Of a DNA stretch of 64,000 bases, positions 26,592-34,569 are shown piece after piece; position 1 is the stretch's first letter, and each line of letters opens with the position of its first letter. The stretch is taken from assembly GCA_019187365.1 (NCBI GenBank), contig JABARE010000001.1, positions 1 to 64,000 of the forward strand, given 5' to 3'. This DNA comes from Saprospiraceae bacterium (GTDB taxonomy: Bacteria > Bacteroidota > Bacteroidia > Chitinophagales > Saprospiraceae). Below the pieces are notes generated by a model. It worked only from the letters and a program-made list of their open reading frames with translations. It did no database searches and was not told the DNA's origin. A program made the translations under genes and the position numbers.

Positions 26592-26954
26592 ATGAAAGTC
26601 ACCCTAGGGATATTGGGTCTGTTCGTTATTGCGGCGGCGGGAATGCATTGTGCTTCCCGGAAAAGCGAATACCTCATTCCTGAAAACATGAACCCTTCGT
26701 CAAAGCAGTCACTGGTCAGCTACCTCGACCGTGGTAAGTTGCTCTATGGCCAGTTTTGTTCGGAGTGCCACGATGCAACCGCTGGGGGAAAGGACAGCAT
26801 TCCCAACTTCTCCCATGCGCAACTCGACATTTACCAGGCCAAACTGTCTATGGGTGGAGGAAAAAACCACGGGATGGTCGATTCCCTGAGCTACACGGAG
26901 GTAGAATCTATACTCAACTACCTTAGGTTCAGGAAAAGGAAAGAGGGTAGGTAA
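26592..26954 (+). CDS. small mono-heme cytochrome c, probably membrane-anchored
   Basis: Protein of 120 residues with a hydrophobic N terminus ending in a cysteine at residue 20 (AAAGMHC). This could be a lipoprotein attachment site, although the residues before it are not a classic lipobox. A single heme-binding motif CSECH lies at residues 56-60, and a GGGKNHGM segment downstream probably carries the distal methionine ligand. The fold is that of a class I cytochrome c. Two base pairs separate it from the peroxidase gene upstream, suggesting it shuttles electrons to that enzyme. Its stop lies 7 bp before a TIR-bounded repeat element, which may contribute to transcript ending. Confidence 0.82.
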   Translation: MKVTLGILGLFVIAAAGMHCASRKSEYLIPENMNPSSKQSLVSYLDRGKLLYGQFCSECHDATAGGKDSIPNFSHAQLDIYQAKLSMGGGKNHGMVDSLSYTEVESILNYLRFRKRKEGR

Positions 26955-26961
26955 GATATAA

Positions 26962-27525
26962 AGGGCACCTCGAATAACCCACTCTTGCGCCAGCCTACCC
27001 GCACTGGCTGTGCGCTCAATGAATTTAGCTTCACAATCCTTCGTTGCAGCTCAGTCAGTTTTCGCTCCACGTAGCTTCCTTCGCTGCGCCTCGTCTTGTT
27101 TTGCTTGGGTGCTGCCTCTCTCCACTCCCTCTTGCGCCAGCCAGACCGCACTGGCTTGTTCGCGAAATGAATTTAGCTTCACAATCCTTCGTTGCGGTTC
27201 AGTCAGGTATTGCTCCACATAGCTTCCTTCACCGCGCCTCGTCTTGTTTTGCTCGGGGGCTGCCTCTCTCCACTCCCTCTTGCGCCAGCCAGCCCGCACA
27301 GGCTAATGCGCGAAATGAATTTAGCTTCACAATCCTTCGTTGCGGTTCAGTCAGGTATTGCTCCACATAGCTTCCTTCACCGCGCCTCGTCTTGTTTTGC
27401 TAAATTCCTTCTGGCATCAACAGGGAGTGAAGGGAGGCAGCCCTTTTCATTCTAGCATCAACAGGGAGTGAAGATAGGCAGCCCCCTTCATTCTGGCATC
27501 AACAGGGAGTATTTAGATGGGCCCT
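26962..27525. mobile_element. MITE-like noncoding repeat element, copy 1
   Basis: The segment begins AGGGCACCTCGAATAACCCA and ends in a sequence whose complement reads AGGGCCCATCTAAATACTCC, giving imperfect terminal inverted repeats of about 20 bp flanked by A/T-rich TAAA or TTTA. Inside are three tandem copies of a 147-148 bp unit (starts of the TGCGCCAGCC landmark at 26986, 27133 and 27281), then two and a half copies of a 41-bp unit built around GGCATCAACAGGGAG (27409-27510). No coding frame looks genuine; open frames here are low-complexity shadows. The 147-bp and 41-bp components recur in copy 2 and in the inverted copy at 38561-38910, so this is a dispersed family. No transposase is present. 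Confidence 0.65.
26981..27420. repeat. tandem repeat, 3 x about 147 bp
   Basis: Three direct copies start with CTTGCGCCAGCC, continue through GAATTTAGCTTCACAATCC and TTCGTTGC, and end with CGCCTCGTCTTGTTTTGC. A fourth, slightly different copy lies at about 27905-28024 and a fifth in inverted orientation at about 38766-38889. Copies are close to identical, with the first the most divergent. The unit is noncoding. Confidence 0.85.
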
Positions 27526-27879
27526 AAAATATACTATGAAACCTGATGGCAAAATCCATACGATACTGCATTGGGACAGTCAGTATGCAAGCGCAGTGTC
27601 CGCAGGCCTGGAAACTCAGCGAAGCGCCAGACCGCAGGACACGTTCACGCCGTTGTATAAAAACCAGGCAGTGAGTTGTCTTATTACCAAGAGGGATAGC
27701 TAAAGGCGATGAATGAGGTCGGCGTGAGCGCCTAGCATACTGACGAGCTTTCTTTGGTTACTTTCTTTTGCGGCAAAAGAAAGTAACAACCCAATTTACA
27801 TGGAGCAAACAAAAAATGAAGAAAAAATATTCCAACATAGCACATACAACTGTTACTCTGGCAATAGCCAACTGAATTT
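27526..27879. other. structured spacer between two repeat elements; candidate structured RNA or REP-like element
   Basis: This 350-bp stretch has no credible gene but several nested inverted repeats: GTCAGTATGC (27579-27588) pairs with GCATACTGAC (27735-27744); GTGTCC (27596-27601) pairs with GGACAC (27637-27642) around a CCTGG/CCAG inner stem; TCACGCCG (27645-27652) pairs with CGGCGTGA (27720-27727). A perfect 14-bp hairpin follows at 27757-27787. The arrangement resembles a multi-arm RNA or DNA structure. Whether it is transcribed is unknown. Confidence 0.5.
27757..27787. repeat. perfect 14-bp hairpin with 3-nt loop
   Basis: GTTACTTTCTTTTG (27757-27770), loop CGG, then the exact complement CAAAAGAAAGTAAC (27774-27787). 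It has no T-run characteristic of an intrinsic terminator on either side. It caps the structured spacer and may be a recognition end of a REP-like element. Confidence 0.8.
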
Positions 27880-28107
27880 AGGACACTTCTAAATGCTCCC
27901 TATCGATCCAGCCAGACCGCATTGGCTTGCGCGCGAAATGAATTTAGCTTCACAATACTTCGTTGCGGTTCAGTCAGGTATTGCTCCACATAGCTTCCTT
28001 CACCGCGCCTCGTCTTGTTTTGCTAAATTCCTTCTGGCATCAACAGGGAGTGAAGAGAGGCAGCCCTTTTCATTCTGGCATCAAAACTGGGTTATTCGAG
28101 GAACCCT
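27880..28107. mobile_element. MITE-like noncoding repeat element, copy 2
   Basis: Begins AGGACACTTCTAAATGCTCC after TTT and ends with AACTGGGTTATTCGAGGAAC followed by CCTAAA. The complement of the end (AGGGTTCCTCGAATAACCCA) matches the start of copy 1 at most positions, so the ends are imperfect inverted repeats of the same family. The interior holds one 147-bp-type unit and about one and a half 41-bp units. It ends 43 bp downstream of the ndk stop codon, so copies 1 and 2 together fill the gap between the convergent cytochrome c and ndk genes. Confidence 0.6.
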
Positions 28108-28150
28108 AAAGAGTGGAGGCGAGGGCCTGTTCCAGTAATCTTCCGGGAAT

Positions 28151-28570
28151 CTAGAACATTTCCGTAGCGGCAAAATGAAAGGTGCTTTCGACGTGGGCAT
28201 TTTCATCGGAATCGGACCCGTGTACGGCATTTTCTCCAACGCTTTTGGCAAACCGGGCACGGATGGTCCCTGGTTCTGCTTTGGAAGGATCGGTAGCCCC
28301 AATGAGTTTCCTGAAATCTTCAACGGCATTGTCTTTTTCCAAAATGGCAGCAACGATGGGTCCGCTCGACATAAAAGCCACCAGCTCCTGGTAGAAGGGT
28401 CGCTCGCGGTGGATGGCGTAGAACTCTCCGGCCTTTTGTGGGGATAACTGGGTGAGTTTCATGGCCGCGATGCGGAATCCCGCCAGGTTGATCTGCTGTA
28501 AGATATTGCCAATGTGCCCTGCTTTGACGGCATCGGGTTTGATCATGGTAAACGTTTTGTTTCCTGCCAT
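28151..28570 (-). CDS. ndk: nucleoside diphosphate kinase
   Basis: Cytoplasmic enzyme that transfers the gamma-phosphate of ATP to NDPs, balancing the NTP pool. The 139-residue length fits the family. Visible family features are the N-terminal TMIKPDAV strand-turn, an [17 protein letters not shown] segment, [18 protein letters not shown], and the phosphorylated histidine at residue 117 in NAVHGSDS. It is divergently transcribed from the DHH phosphoesterase gene, with a -7 promoter box 22 bp upstream of the start. Its 3' end faces the repeat-element cluster. Confidence 0.97.
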   Translation of the reverse strand: MAGNKTFTMIKPDAVKAGHIGNILQQINLAGFRIAAMKLTQLSPQKAGEFYAIHRERPFYQELVAFMSSGPIVAAILEKDNAVEDFRKLIGATDPSKAEPGTIRARFAKSVGENAVHGSDSDENAHVESTFHFAATEMF

Positions 28571-28592
28571 ATCCTATTTTGGTTTTGCGCGG

Positions 28593-28600
28593 CAAAGCTA
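28593..28600 (-). promoter_or_regulatory. Bacteroidota -7 promoter box for ndk
   Basis: Read on the minus strand the sequence is TAGCTTTG, matching the consensus TAnnTTTG, 22 bp upstream of the ndk ATG. No clear -33 TTTG was found at the usual spacing. Confidence 0.5.
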
Positions 28601-28708
28601 TACACCTACACCCAGCCTTTTTTAACACCTAAGCTCTTTTTGTGATCTGTTAACAATTCAAAAGGACGCCAAACGCACATTTCTGTGCACTTTTGCCAAC
28701 TTTATCCG

Positions 28709-29722
28709 ATGGAAAACCTCGATCAGCTAAGGGAACTGATTCGCACGCCCAGGCAGTGCGTGATCCTGTCGCATCGGAATCCCGACGGGGATGCTCTTGG
28801 GTCCTGCCTTGGTTTGAGTCTTTTCCTGCAGTCTCTAAACCACAACGTGAGGGTCATTTTCCCCAGCGAATATCCCGTCAATTTCGAATGGATGCCTCAG
28901 ACAGAGGAAATCCTGGCCTACGACCTCGAGCCAGGCCTGGTTGCTGAAGTGATTCGCAAGGCAGAGCTGGTATTTTTTCTCGATTTCAATTCTTTGGACC
29001 GTATCGACAAAATCGCTCCCTTGCTCGAGGCCAATCAGGCTCCCAGGGTTATGATCGACCACCACATAGACCCGTTCCCCATTGCCGACCTGATGTTTTC
29101 AGAAGTGGCTGCGAGTTCCACATCTGAGATGGTATTCAACATCATTGAGAAAATTCAACCTGGTAAACTTCCCGGCATGCTCGTCATGGAATGTCTTTAT
29201 ACGGGGATCATGACCGACACAGGTTCGTTCAGGCACGCTACCAGCGAACGAGTGTTCAGCATTCTTGCCCGATTCAAATCTGCCGGACTCAACGACACGC
29301 GCATCCAGGAACTTGTTAACAATTCATACCCCGACAAGTACTTGAAGTTGCTGGGTCATTGCCTGCACAACCGCATGGAACTCATTCCGGAACAGCAGTT
29401 TGGACTGATATGGCTCACGCGCGAGGACTACCGCAATTTCGACATCCAGCGCGGTGATACCGAGGGCATCATCAACTACCTTATGATGCTTAAAACGGTA
29501 AAGGTTGGCGCCCTGGTGATGAACCAGCCCGCCATTGTGAAACTATCCCTTCGTTCAAAGGGAGATTACTCAGTACAGCAGATCTGCAGCCGCTACTTTG
29601 GTGGCGGAGGACACCGCAATGCTTCGGGTGGTTTTTGCAAATGTACCCTGGAAGAAACCATTTCCAGGCTGAAGGAGGCCATTGCGGCAAATCCCGTTCC
29701 TGCTGTAAACACCCTCTCATGA
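28709..29722 (+). CDS. DHH-family phosphoesterase (NrnA-like nanoRNase/pAp phosphatase)
   Basis: The 337-residue protein has the DHH domain motifs SHRNPDGDALGS (residues 21-32) and IDHH (116-119), which bind two catalytic metals. The C-terminal DHHA1 domain carries the substrate-binding FGGGGHRNASGG segment near residue 305. Family members degrade short oligoribonucleotides and/or hydrolyse 3'-phosphoadenosine 5'-phosphate in the cytoplasm. Start chosen at ATG 28709 (MENLDQL), because the upstream in-frame codons add only a short tail. A near-consensus -7 box, CACTTTTG, ends about 11 bp before the ATG. The FKBP lipoprotein gene follows after 13 bp and is probably co-transcribed. Confidence 0.92.
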   Translation: MENLDQLRELIRTPRQCVILSHRNPDGDALGSCLGLSLFLQSLNHNVRVIFPSEYPVNFEWMPQTEEILAYDLEPGLVAEVIRKAELVFFLDFNSLDRIDKIAPLLEANQAPRVMIDHHIDPFPIADLMFSEVAASSTSEMVFNIIEKIQPGKLPGMLVMECLYTGIMTDTGSFRHATSERVFSILARFKSAGLNDTRIQELVNNSYPDKYLKLLGHCLHNRMELIPEQQFGLIWLTREDYRNFDIQRGDTEGIINYLMMLKTVKVGALVMNQPAIVKLSLRSKGDYSVQQICSRYFGGGGHRNASGGFCKCTLEETISRLKEAIAANPVPAVNTLS

Positions 29723-29735
29723 AATCACTATATCA

Positions 29736-30635
29736 ATGAAAATACTTACAAATTTATGGCTGCCGATCCTGGCAGTATTAGCAGTATCGGTGTCTTGCAG
29801 CAAGAAGCAGCAATTGACGCTGAGCGGTTTTGAATTTGATTTAATCAATGACGCACCAGGTGAAGTCGTAAAGGAAGGAGACTACCTGTACTTCCGTTAC
29901 CACATCAAGGATGGCGACTCGACGCTCTATTCGTCGGTGCGGGAAATGGATGTCATCCGGTTTAAACTACCCAAGGTGGAAAAGCAGCCACTCGAAAAGG
30001 CACAGCCCATTTTTGAAGCCCTTTCTCTGATGTCTCCCGGAGACAGTGCCATTGTTTACCAGATGCTCACAGAAGACATGAAAAAGGGATTTAATCTTCC
30101 CAACACGGAGAAGATCGCCCTTCATGTCAGCCTGATTGACAAAAAGGATGATGCCGGATTCCAGCAGGATATGGAGATTGAAAAGCGCGCAGCGGCAGAA
30201 AGGGCAGAGGCCATCAAAGGGGAAGCTAACGAGGTGATTAAAAAGGCAAACGAAGTGTTGGCCCAATACAAAGCCGGCAAACTCGATGCCAGCCTCACAA
30301 AGACCGAAAGTGGTCTTAAATACATCGTTCACGAAATGGGCACGGGTCCTAAAGCAGAAAGCGGACGATCCGTTAGCGTTCATTACTACGGTATGTTGAC
30401 CGATGGAACGCGTTTTGACGATTCCTGGTCGCGCGGCAGTGAATTTTTATTCAACCTCGGAAGGGGAGAAGTCATCCCGGGATGGGACGAAGGTGTTTCG
30501 TATCTGCCTGAAGGATCCAAAGCCACCTTATTTGTACCCGCAGCACTAGCTTATGGTGCAGAAGGTGCACCGCCTACGATTCCGGCAAACGCTGAACTGG
30601 TGTTTTACATCGAGGTTCGAAAAGTATTGCAATAA
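29736..30635 (+). CDS. FKBP-type peptidyl-prolyl cis-trans isomerase lipoprotein
   Basis: The 299-residue protein has a lipoprotein signal with cysteine at residue 21 (LAVSVSC). An N-terminal region of about 180 residues follows, with a lysine/alanine-rich coiled-coil-like stretch near residues 140-185. The last 95 residues form an FKBP domain (VSVHYYGMLTDGTRFDDSW, then GRGEVIPGWDEGV and LAYGAEGAPPTIPANAELVF). It would catalyse proline isomerisation on exported proteins, anchored in the periplasm or at the outer membrane. The ndk/DHH/FKBP neighbourhood resembles that of the gliding gene gldI in some Bacteroidota, but this protein has a longer N-terminal part, so GldI identity is not claimed. 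Confidence 0.9.
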   Translation: MKILTNLWLPILAVLAVSVSCSKKQQLTLSGFEFDLINDAPGEVVKEGDYLYFRYHIKDGDSTLYSSVREMDVIRFKLPKVEKQPLEKAQPIFEALSLMSPGDSAIVYQMLTEDMKKGFNLPNTEKIALHVSLIDKKDDAGFQQDMEIEKRAAAERAEAIKGEANEVIKKANEVLAQYKAGKLDASLTKTESGLKYIVHEMGTGPKAESGRSVSVHYYGMLTDGTRFDDSWSRGSEFLFNLGRGEVIPGWDEGVSYLPEGSKATLFVPAALAYGAEGAPPTIPANAELVFYIEVRKVLQ

Positions 30636-30645
30636 GAAACGCGTT

Positions 30646-30660
30646 CCGGGCAAAGCCCGG
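30646..30660 (+). terminator. short GC hairpin after the FKBP gene
   Basis: CCGGGC, loop AAA, GCCCGG, 10 bp after the FKBP stop and 80 bp before prfB. There is no following T-run, so it may attenuate rather than terminate. Confidence 0.3.
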
Positions 30661-30740
30661 GTCGCATGTTGGAAACTAACAGGAGGAGTGTCTATTACAC
30701 GGATTGCTCCCCCTGATCTTAAACGTTTAAATCTCCATCG

Positions 30741-31845
30741 ATGACCATCGATCAGTACAAGGATTTAAAGAGAAGGCTCAGTGAGCTAAGGGGGTTTCTT
30801 TGACGTCGACAGAAAGAAACTCGACATAGAAGACAAAGAGCAGCAGGCAGGAGATCCAGCATTCTGGACCCAGCCCGAAAGGGCTGAAGCCATCATGAAG
30901 GAATTGAAGGCAGCTAAAAAATGGCTTGCGTCTTACGAGCAGGCAGACTCAGCAGTGGCTGACCTGGAGGTGCTTATGGAGTTTTTTGAGTCTGGAGAAG
31001 TCAGTGAAGAAGAGCTGGATGCCAAATACGCAGATTGCCTGACACTCATCGACGACATTGAATTCCGTTCTACCCTGAACAAGCCGGAAGATGAACTCAG
31101 CTGTGTCGTTGAGATCAATGCTGGTGCCGGTGGAACGGAGAGTTGCGACTGGTCGGCCATGTTGTATCGTATGTACCAGATGTGGGCTGAGCGGAACGGC
31201 TACAAAGTCAGCCAGATCAATTATCAGGCTGGCGATGTTGCAGGGATCAAAACGGCAGAGCTCGAAGTGCAGGGCGACTATGCATACGGGTTGCTCAAAG
31301 GAGAAAATGGGGTGCACCGGTTGGTTCGTGTCAGTCCCTTCAACGCTCAGGGCAAACGCATGACTTCGTTCTCTTCGGTATTTGTTCATCCGCTGATCGA
31401 CGACCGCATTGAAATCGATGTAAACCCTTCAGATCTCGAATGGGATACCTTTAGGTCTAGTGGAGCAGGCGGGCAACACGTCAATAAAACAGAATCTGCG
31501 GTGCGCGTCAGACACTTGCCCAGCGGCATCGTTGTCGAATGCCAGCAGGAACGTTCTCAGCATCAGAATCGCGACAAGGCAATTCAATTGCTCAAATCCA
31601 AACTCTACGAGCGAGAGCTGGAACGTCAGAGGGTCGAAAAAAGTAAAGTGGAGGCGACCAAAATGAAGAACGAATGGGGATCTCAGATCCGTTCTTACGT
31701 GTTGGACGACCGGCGTGTCAAGGATCATCGCACGGGCTATCAGACGGCCCAAACAGAAATGGTCCTCGACGGATATTTAGACGATTTCCTGAAGGCTTAT
31801 TTGATGAACAATACGGTCGACAGCAGCAACAGCGAAGGGGATTGA
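30741..31845 (+). CDS. prfB: peptide chain release factor 2, expressed through a programmed +1 frameshift
   Basis: RF2 recognises UGA and UAA stop codons and triggers peptide release on the ribosome. The frame-0 start at 30741 (MTIDQYKDLKRRLSELRGFL) ends at an in-frame TGA at codon 21. Shifting +1 joins it to the long frame (DVDRKKLDIEDKEQQ onward) that runs to 31845. The joined product is about 367 residues, normal for RF2. Key motifs are present: the anticodon-like SPF in VRVSPFNAQG and the GGQ peptide-release motif in GAGGQHVNKTES. A naive gene caller would start at the internal ATG 30895 and lose the first 51 or so residues. cutA lies convergent 47 bp downstream. Confidence 0.95.
30789..30803 (+). 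promoter_or_regulatory. prfB programmed +1 frameshift site
   Basis: AGG GGG TTT CTT TGA followed by C: the internal Shine-Dalgarno-like AGGGGG, the CTT slippery codon and a weak TGA-C stop, as in the classic RF2 autoregulation site (CTT TGA C). Low RF2 lets the ribosome slip onto the +1 frame and make more RF2. Confidence 0.93.
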
Positions 31846-31847
31846 AA

Positions 31848-31871
31848 GGACCCGGTGTAAACGAAGGGTCC
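31848..31871. terminator. weak hairpin between convergent prfB and cutA
   Basis: GGACCC (31848-31853) and GGGTCC (31866-31871) form a 6-bp stem with a 12-nt loop in the short gap between the two gene ends. There is no T-run, so terminator function is uncertain. Confidence 0.25.
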
Positions 31872-31891
31872 GGAGACGTTGCAAATTGCAT

Positions 31892-32212
31892 TCACCCCAT
31901 CATGCGGTTCATCCAAGCCAGGTACTCTTCGTTGACGGTGACCAATTGTGTTGCTATGAGGGGGATTTCATAGGGGTGCATTTTGCGGATGGCCTGCTGA
32001 GCAAGCGCTGCAGTCTCCGGTAAGGTCTTTGCGATCAAATTGATTTCTTCGCTGCTCTCGGTTCCATCGTTCCACAGGTAATTTGACAATACAGGAGTTC
32101 TCTGTACACAAGCAGCGAGTTTGTTATTGAGCAGGTATTCACTGCATTGGAATGCTGACGCCTCATCCGGAAAGGGGCTGAAGAGTAGGCAAATTTTATT
32201 TGGTGATTCCAT
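31892..32212 (-). CDS. cutA: divalent-cation tolerance protein CutA
   Basis: The 106-residue protein has the CutA1 signature: NNKLAACVQR, a SNYLWNDG strand, EEINLIAKT, and near the C terminus HPYEIPLIA followed by YLAWMN. CutA1 forms a very stable trimer linked to copper and other divalent-metal tolerance; its precise role is unsettled. The ATG lies 4 bp downstream of the ppk1 stop, so the two genes very probably form an operon. Confidence 0.93.
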   Translation of the reverse strand: MESPNKICLLFSPFPDEASAFQCSEYLLNNKLAACVQRTPVLSNYLWNDGTESSEEINLIAKTLPETAALAQQAIRKMHPYEIPLIATQLVTVNEEYLAWMNRMMG

Positions 32213-32216
32213 GTTG

Positions 32217-34352
32217 CTATTTAGATTGAGTCGCTGCGGACGCCAGTTGCTGAAGCCAGTCGCGATTCAGATCCCGGAAATAGCGATGCATCTCAATCTG
32301 GGATTGAAATTTCTTTTTGTGTTCATCCCTCCGGTATTGGTTGTAGCATTTGTGGTCGAGGTCGCGTGATTTGACGTTGTCACGGAGCTGGTAGTCTATG
32401 TTGTCGATGATAATTTGCTTTAAACGTTGCTGGTATACTGGAAATGCCATTTCGATCCGGAAATGCAGGTTCCGTGCCATCCAGTCGGCAGACGAGAGAA
32501 ATACTTTTTCGGTTCCGCCATGGAAAAAGTAATAAACGCGGGAATGCTCCAAATACCGGTCGATGATGGCCATTCCGGAAATGTTCGCGCTCATTCCGCG
32601 TTTTCCTGCTATTGCACAACAAATTCCCCGGACGATCAGGTGTATTTTAACGCCTGCATCGGAAGCGTCGTATAACAGTTGGATAATATCATAATCCTGC
32701 AGGTTGTTTAGCTTTAGGATGATCCTTGCCTCCTTGCCTTGCCTCGCTTGATCCTTCTCAAACTCGATCAGATTGTGAATCTCGTCGTTTAAATTGAACT
32801 GGCCGATGAGAAGATGTTTGAATCCTGTATTCGGCAACCGTATGTTTTCCAGAAAATTGAAGAAACGGCTTATTTCAGCAGTCAGGGCCTCGTCGCTGGT
32901 AAAGAATCCGTAATCGACGTAGAGCTTCGCAGTTTGTTCGTGAAAATTTCCGGTCGACAAATAGGCGTAATGTACGGTTTCGTCTCCTTCTTTTCTCGTA
33001 ACCAGTGCCGTTTTGGAATGCACTTTCAAGCCCGGGAAACTATAACGGACTTTTACGCCTGCTTTTTCCAGCTCCTCTCCCCACGCAAGATTGTTTGCTT
33101 CGTCAAACCGCGCTTTTACTTCGATAAAAACGAAGACGTTCTTGCCTTCGTTGGCTGCCAATTTCAACGCATCCATGATGCGCGATTTTTTCGAAACGCG
33201 GTATTGGGTGATCTTGATGGAACTTACTGCCGGGTCTTTTGCTGCTTGTTCAAAAAACTGCACCACCGGCTCGTAGCTGTGATACGGGAAGCACAGCAGG
33301 TGTTCTTCTTCGTTTCCCCTGTCGAACAGCGAACATCCACGGGGAAGTCCTGCATACTCAATCGGACGCAGCACCTTGTTCTTTAAATTCTTTTTGCCAA
33401 AATCGGGAAAGGAAATAAAGTCAAAGTTGTTGTGGTATCTCCCTTCCGGTGTCAGGTCGTCTTTGTCGATTTCGAGCAATTTTAAAAAGAACTGAAGCAT
33501 GTGCTTTGGCATGGCTTCATCATAAACCAGTCGCGAAGCAGGTCCGATATTGCGTTTGATCAGGCTGTGTTTGATTTTGTCGAGCAGGTCGCCTGTGAAT
33601 TCGTCTTCGATGTACAGTTCTGCATCTCGCGTCAGTTTGATGCTATAGGATTCAATGATGTCGTAGCCTGGAAACAACCATTTCAGCGAGAAGCGGACGA
33701 TCTCATCCAACAGGATAACCTCATGCTTATCACCATCTCCCGGAAGCTCAATAAAGCGGGGAAGGTGGTCGGATGGAATTTTAACAACCGCATAGTGCCT
33801 TCCCTGGATCAAAGGGTCTTTATCCTGCAAGAGAACCGCGAGGTATAATTCGGAATTGTTTAAAAAAGGTTTGATTTTGTCTCCCAGGAGCAAAACAGGT
33901 TGCACAAAGGGTAGCAGGTTTTCGTTAAAAAACTGCTCGAGAAAAGGCTGGTGTGTTTCTGTGGTTTCCAGATGCGACAACAGGAATATCTTGTGTCGCC
34001 TCAACTCCGGAATGATCTGCTGGTCAAATATTTTGTTGAACTCATCGAGCTGCTGATTGGCTATGTGGTATAGCTGTTTTAACAGATCCTTTGGGTTGTA
34101 GTCCAATTGCTTTTTCGTGGTCTTGCCCAGCTTGGCGAGGTTTTTATGATGGGCGACCCGGACGCGAAAAAACTCACCCAGGTTGGAAGAGTAGATGGCT
34201 AAAAACTTAAGCCGTTCGAGCAGGGGAACGTCGGGATCCCGTGCTTCCTGCAGTACCCTGTAGTTAAAATGCAGCCAGCTGATATCACGGTCAACAAACT
34301 CCCGTTTGATGACAGCTTGGGGCTTCATGGCGGCAATTTCTTTTGGGTCCAT
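32217..34352 (-). CDS. ppk1: polyphosphate kinase 1
   Basis: Catalyses reversible transfer of the terminal phosphate of ATP to polyphosphate chains. The protein, about 711 residues, is near the usual family length. Motifs seen: RDISWLHFNYRVLQEA and PLLERLKFLAIYSSNL at the N terminus; IKITQYRVSKKSRI; the catalytic-histidine segment KVHSKTALVTRKE; and YLSTGNFHEQTAKLYVDYG. The usual SNLDEFF reads SNLGEFF here, a substitution outside the active site. Start: ATG at 34352; the longer frame begins at a TTG (34367), and ATG 34328 is a further possibility. A -7 box sits 12 bp upstream. cutA follows after 4 bp. Confidence 0.96.
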   Translation of the reverse strand: MDPKEIAAMKPQAVIKREFVDRDISWLHFNYRVLQEARDPDVPLLERLKFLAIYSSNLGEFFRVRVAHHKNLAKLGKTTKKQLDYNPKDLLKQLYHIANQQLDEFNKIFDQQIIPELRRHKIFLLSHLETTETHQPFLEQFFNENLLPFVQPVLLLGDKIKPFLNNSELYLAVLLQDKDPLIQGRHYAVVKIPSDHLPRFIELPGDGDKHEVILLDEIVRFSLKWLFPGYDIIESYSIKLTRDAELYIEDEFTGDLLDKIKHSLIKRNIGPASRLVYDEAMPKHMLQFFLKLLEIDKDDLTPEGRYHNNFDFISFPDFGKKNLKNKVLRPIEYAGLPRGCSLFDRGNEEEHLLCFPYHSYEPVVQFFEQAAKDPAVSSIKITQYRVSKKSRIMDALKLAANEGKNVFVFIEVKARFDEANNLAWGEELEKAGVKVRYSFPGLKVHSKTALVTRKEGDETVHYAYLSTGNFHEQTAKLYVDYGFFTSDEALTAEISRFFNFLENIRLPNTGFKHLLIGQFNLNDEIHNLIEFEKDQARQGKEARIILKLNNLQDYDIIQLLYDASDAGVKIHLIVRGICCAIAGKRGMSANISGMAIIDRYLEHSRVYYFFHGGTEKVFLSSADWMARNLHFRIEMAFPVYQQRLKQIIIDNIDYQLRDNVKSRDLDHKCYNQYRRDEHKKKFQSQIEMHRYFRDLNRDWLQQLASAATQSK

Positions 34353-34364
34353 ACGATAAAGACA

Positions 34365-34372
34365 CAAAAATA
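34365..34372 (-). promoter_or_regulatory. Bacteroidota -7 promoter box for ppk1-cutA
   Basis: Minus-strand TATTTTTG, 12 bp before the ppk1 ATG. A TTTA lies about 19 bp further upstream, close to the -33 consensus TTTG. This box argues against the longer TTG start. Confidence 0.55.
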
Positions 34373-34556
34373 GTTGTTTTGATGCGGCTGTAAAGGAAAT
34401 TGGATTCTTCAGCCATTGTCTTTCAGGATCTTAGCGATTTCTTTACACTGGCAATCTGGAGTATTGAGTCTTGTCAGCAGCCTTCCGGGTTTATGCGAAG
34501 TTCACTGAAGAGCAGTAAACAAACCGGGCTTGTTCGGCGAATCGCAGGGCTTCTGC

Positions 34557-34564
34557 TATTTTTG
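34557..34564 (+). promoter_or_regulatory. -7 promoter box placed for a leaderless tpiA transcript
   Basis: TATTTTTG ends 5 bp before the tpiA ATG, so transcription would begin at or next to the start codon. The same 5-bp gap is seen at purM (53021-53028). Confidence 0.45.
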
Positions 34565-34569
34565 CCCGC

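Noticed and set aside
27010..28138. Several overlapping frames of 60-108 codons in the 27-kb repeat cluster
   Set aside because: They lie within direct repeats of noncoding elements, differ by repeat copy number, and show no recognisable domain.
29736..30635. Naming the FKBP lipoprotein GldI
   Set aside because: The neighbourhood is suggestive, but the protein has a longer N-terminal region and no other gliding genes are in the window.
30895..31845. prfB starting at the internal ATG 30895
   Set aside because: The upstream frame with the classic CTT-TGA-C slip site supplies the missing N-terminal domain of RF2.
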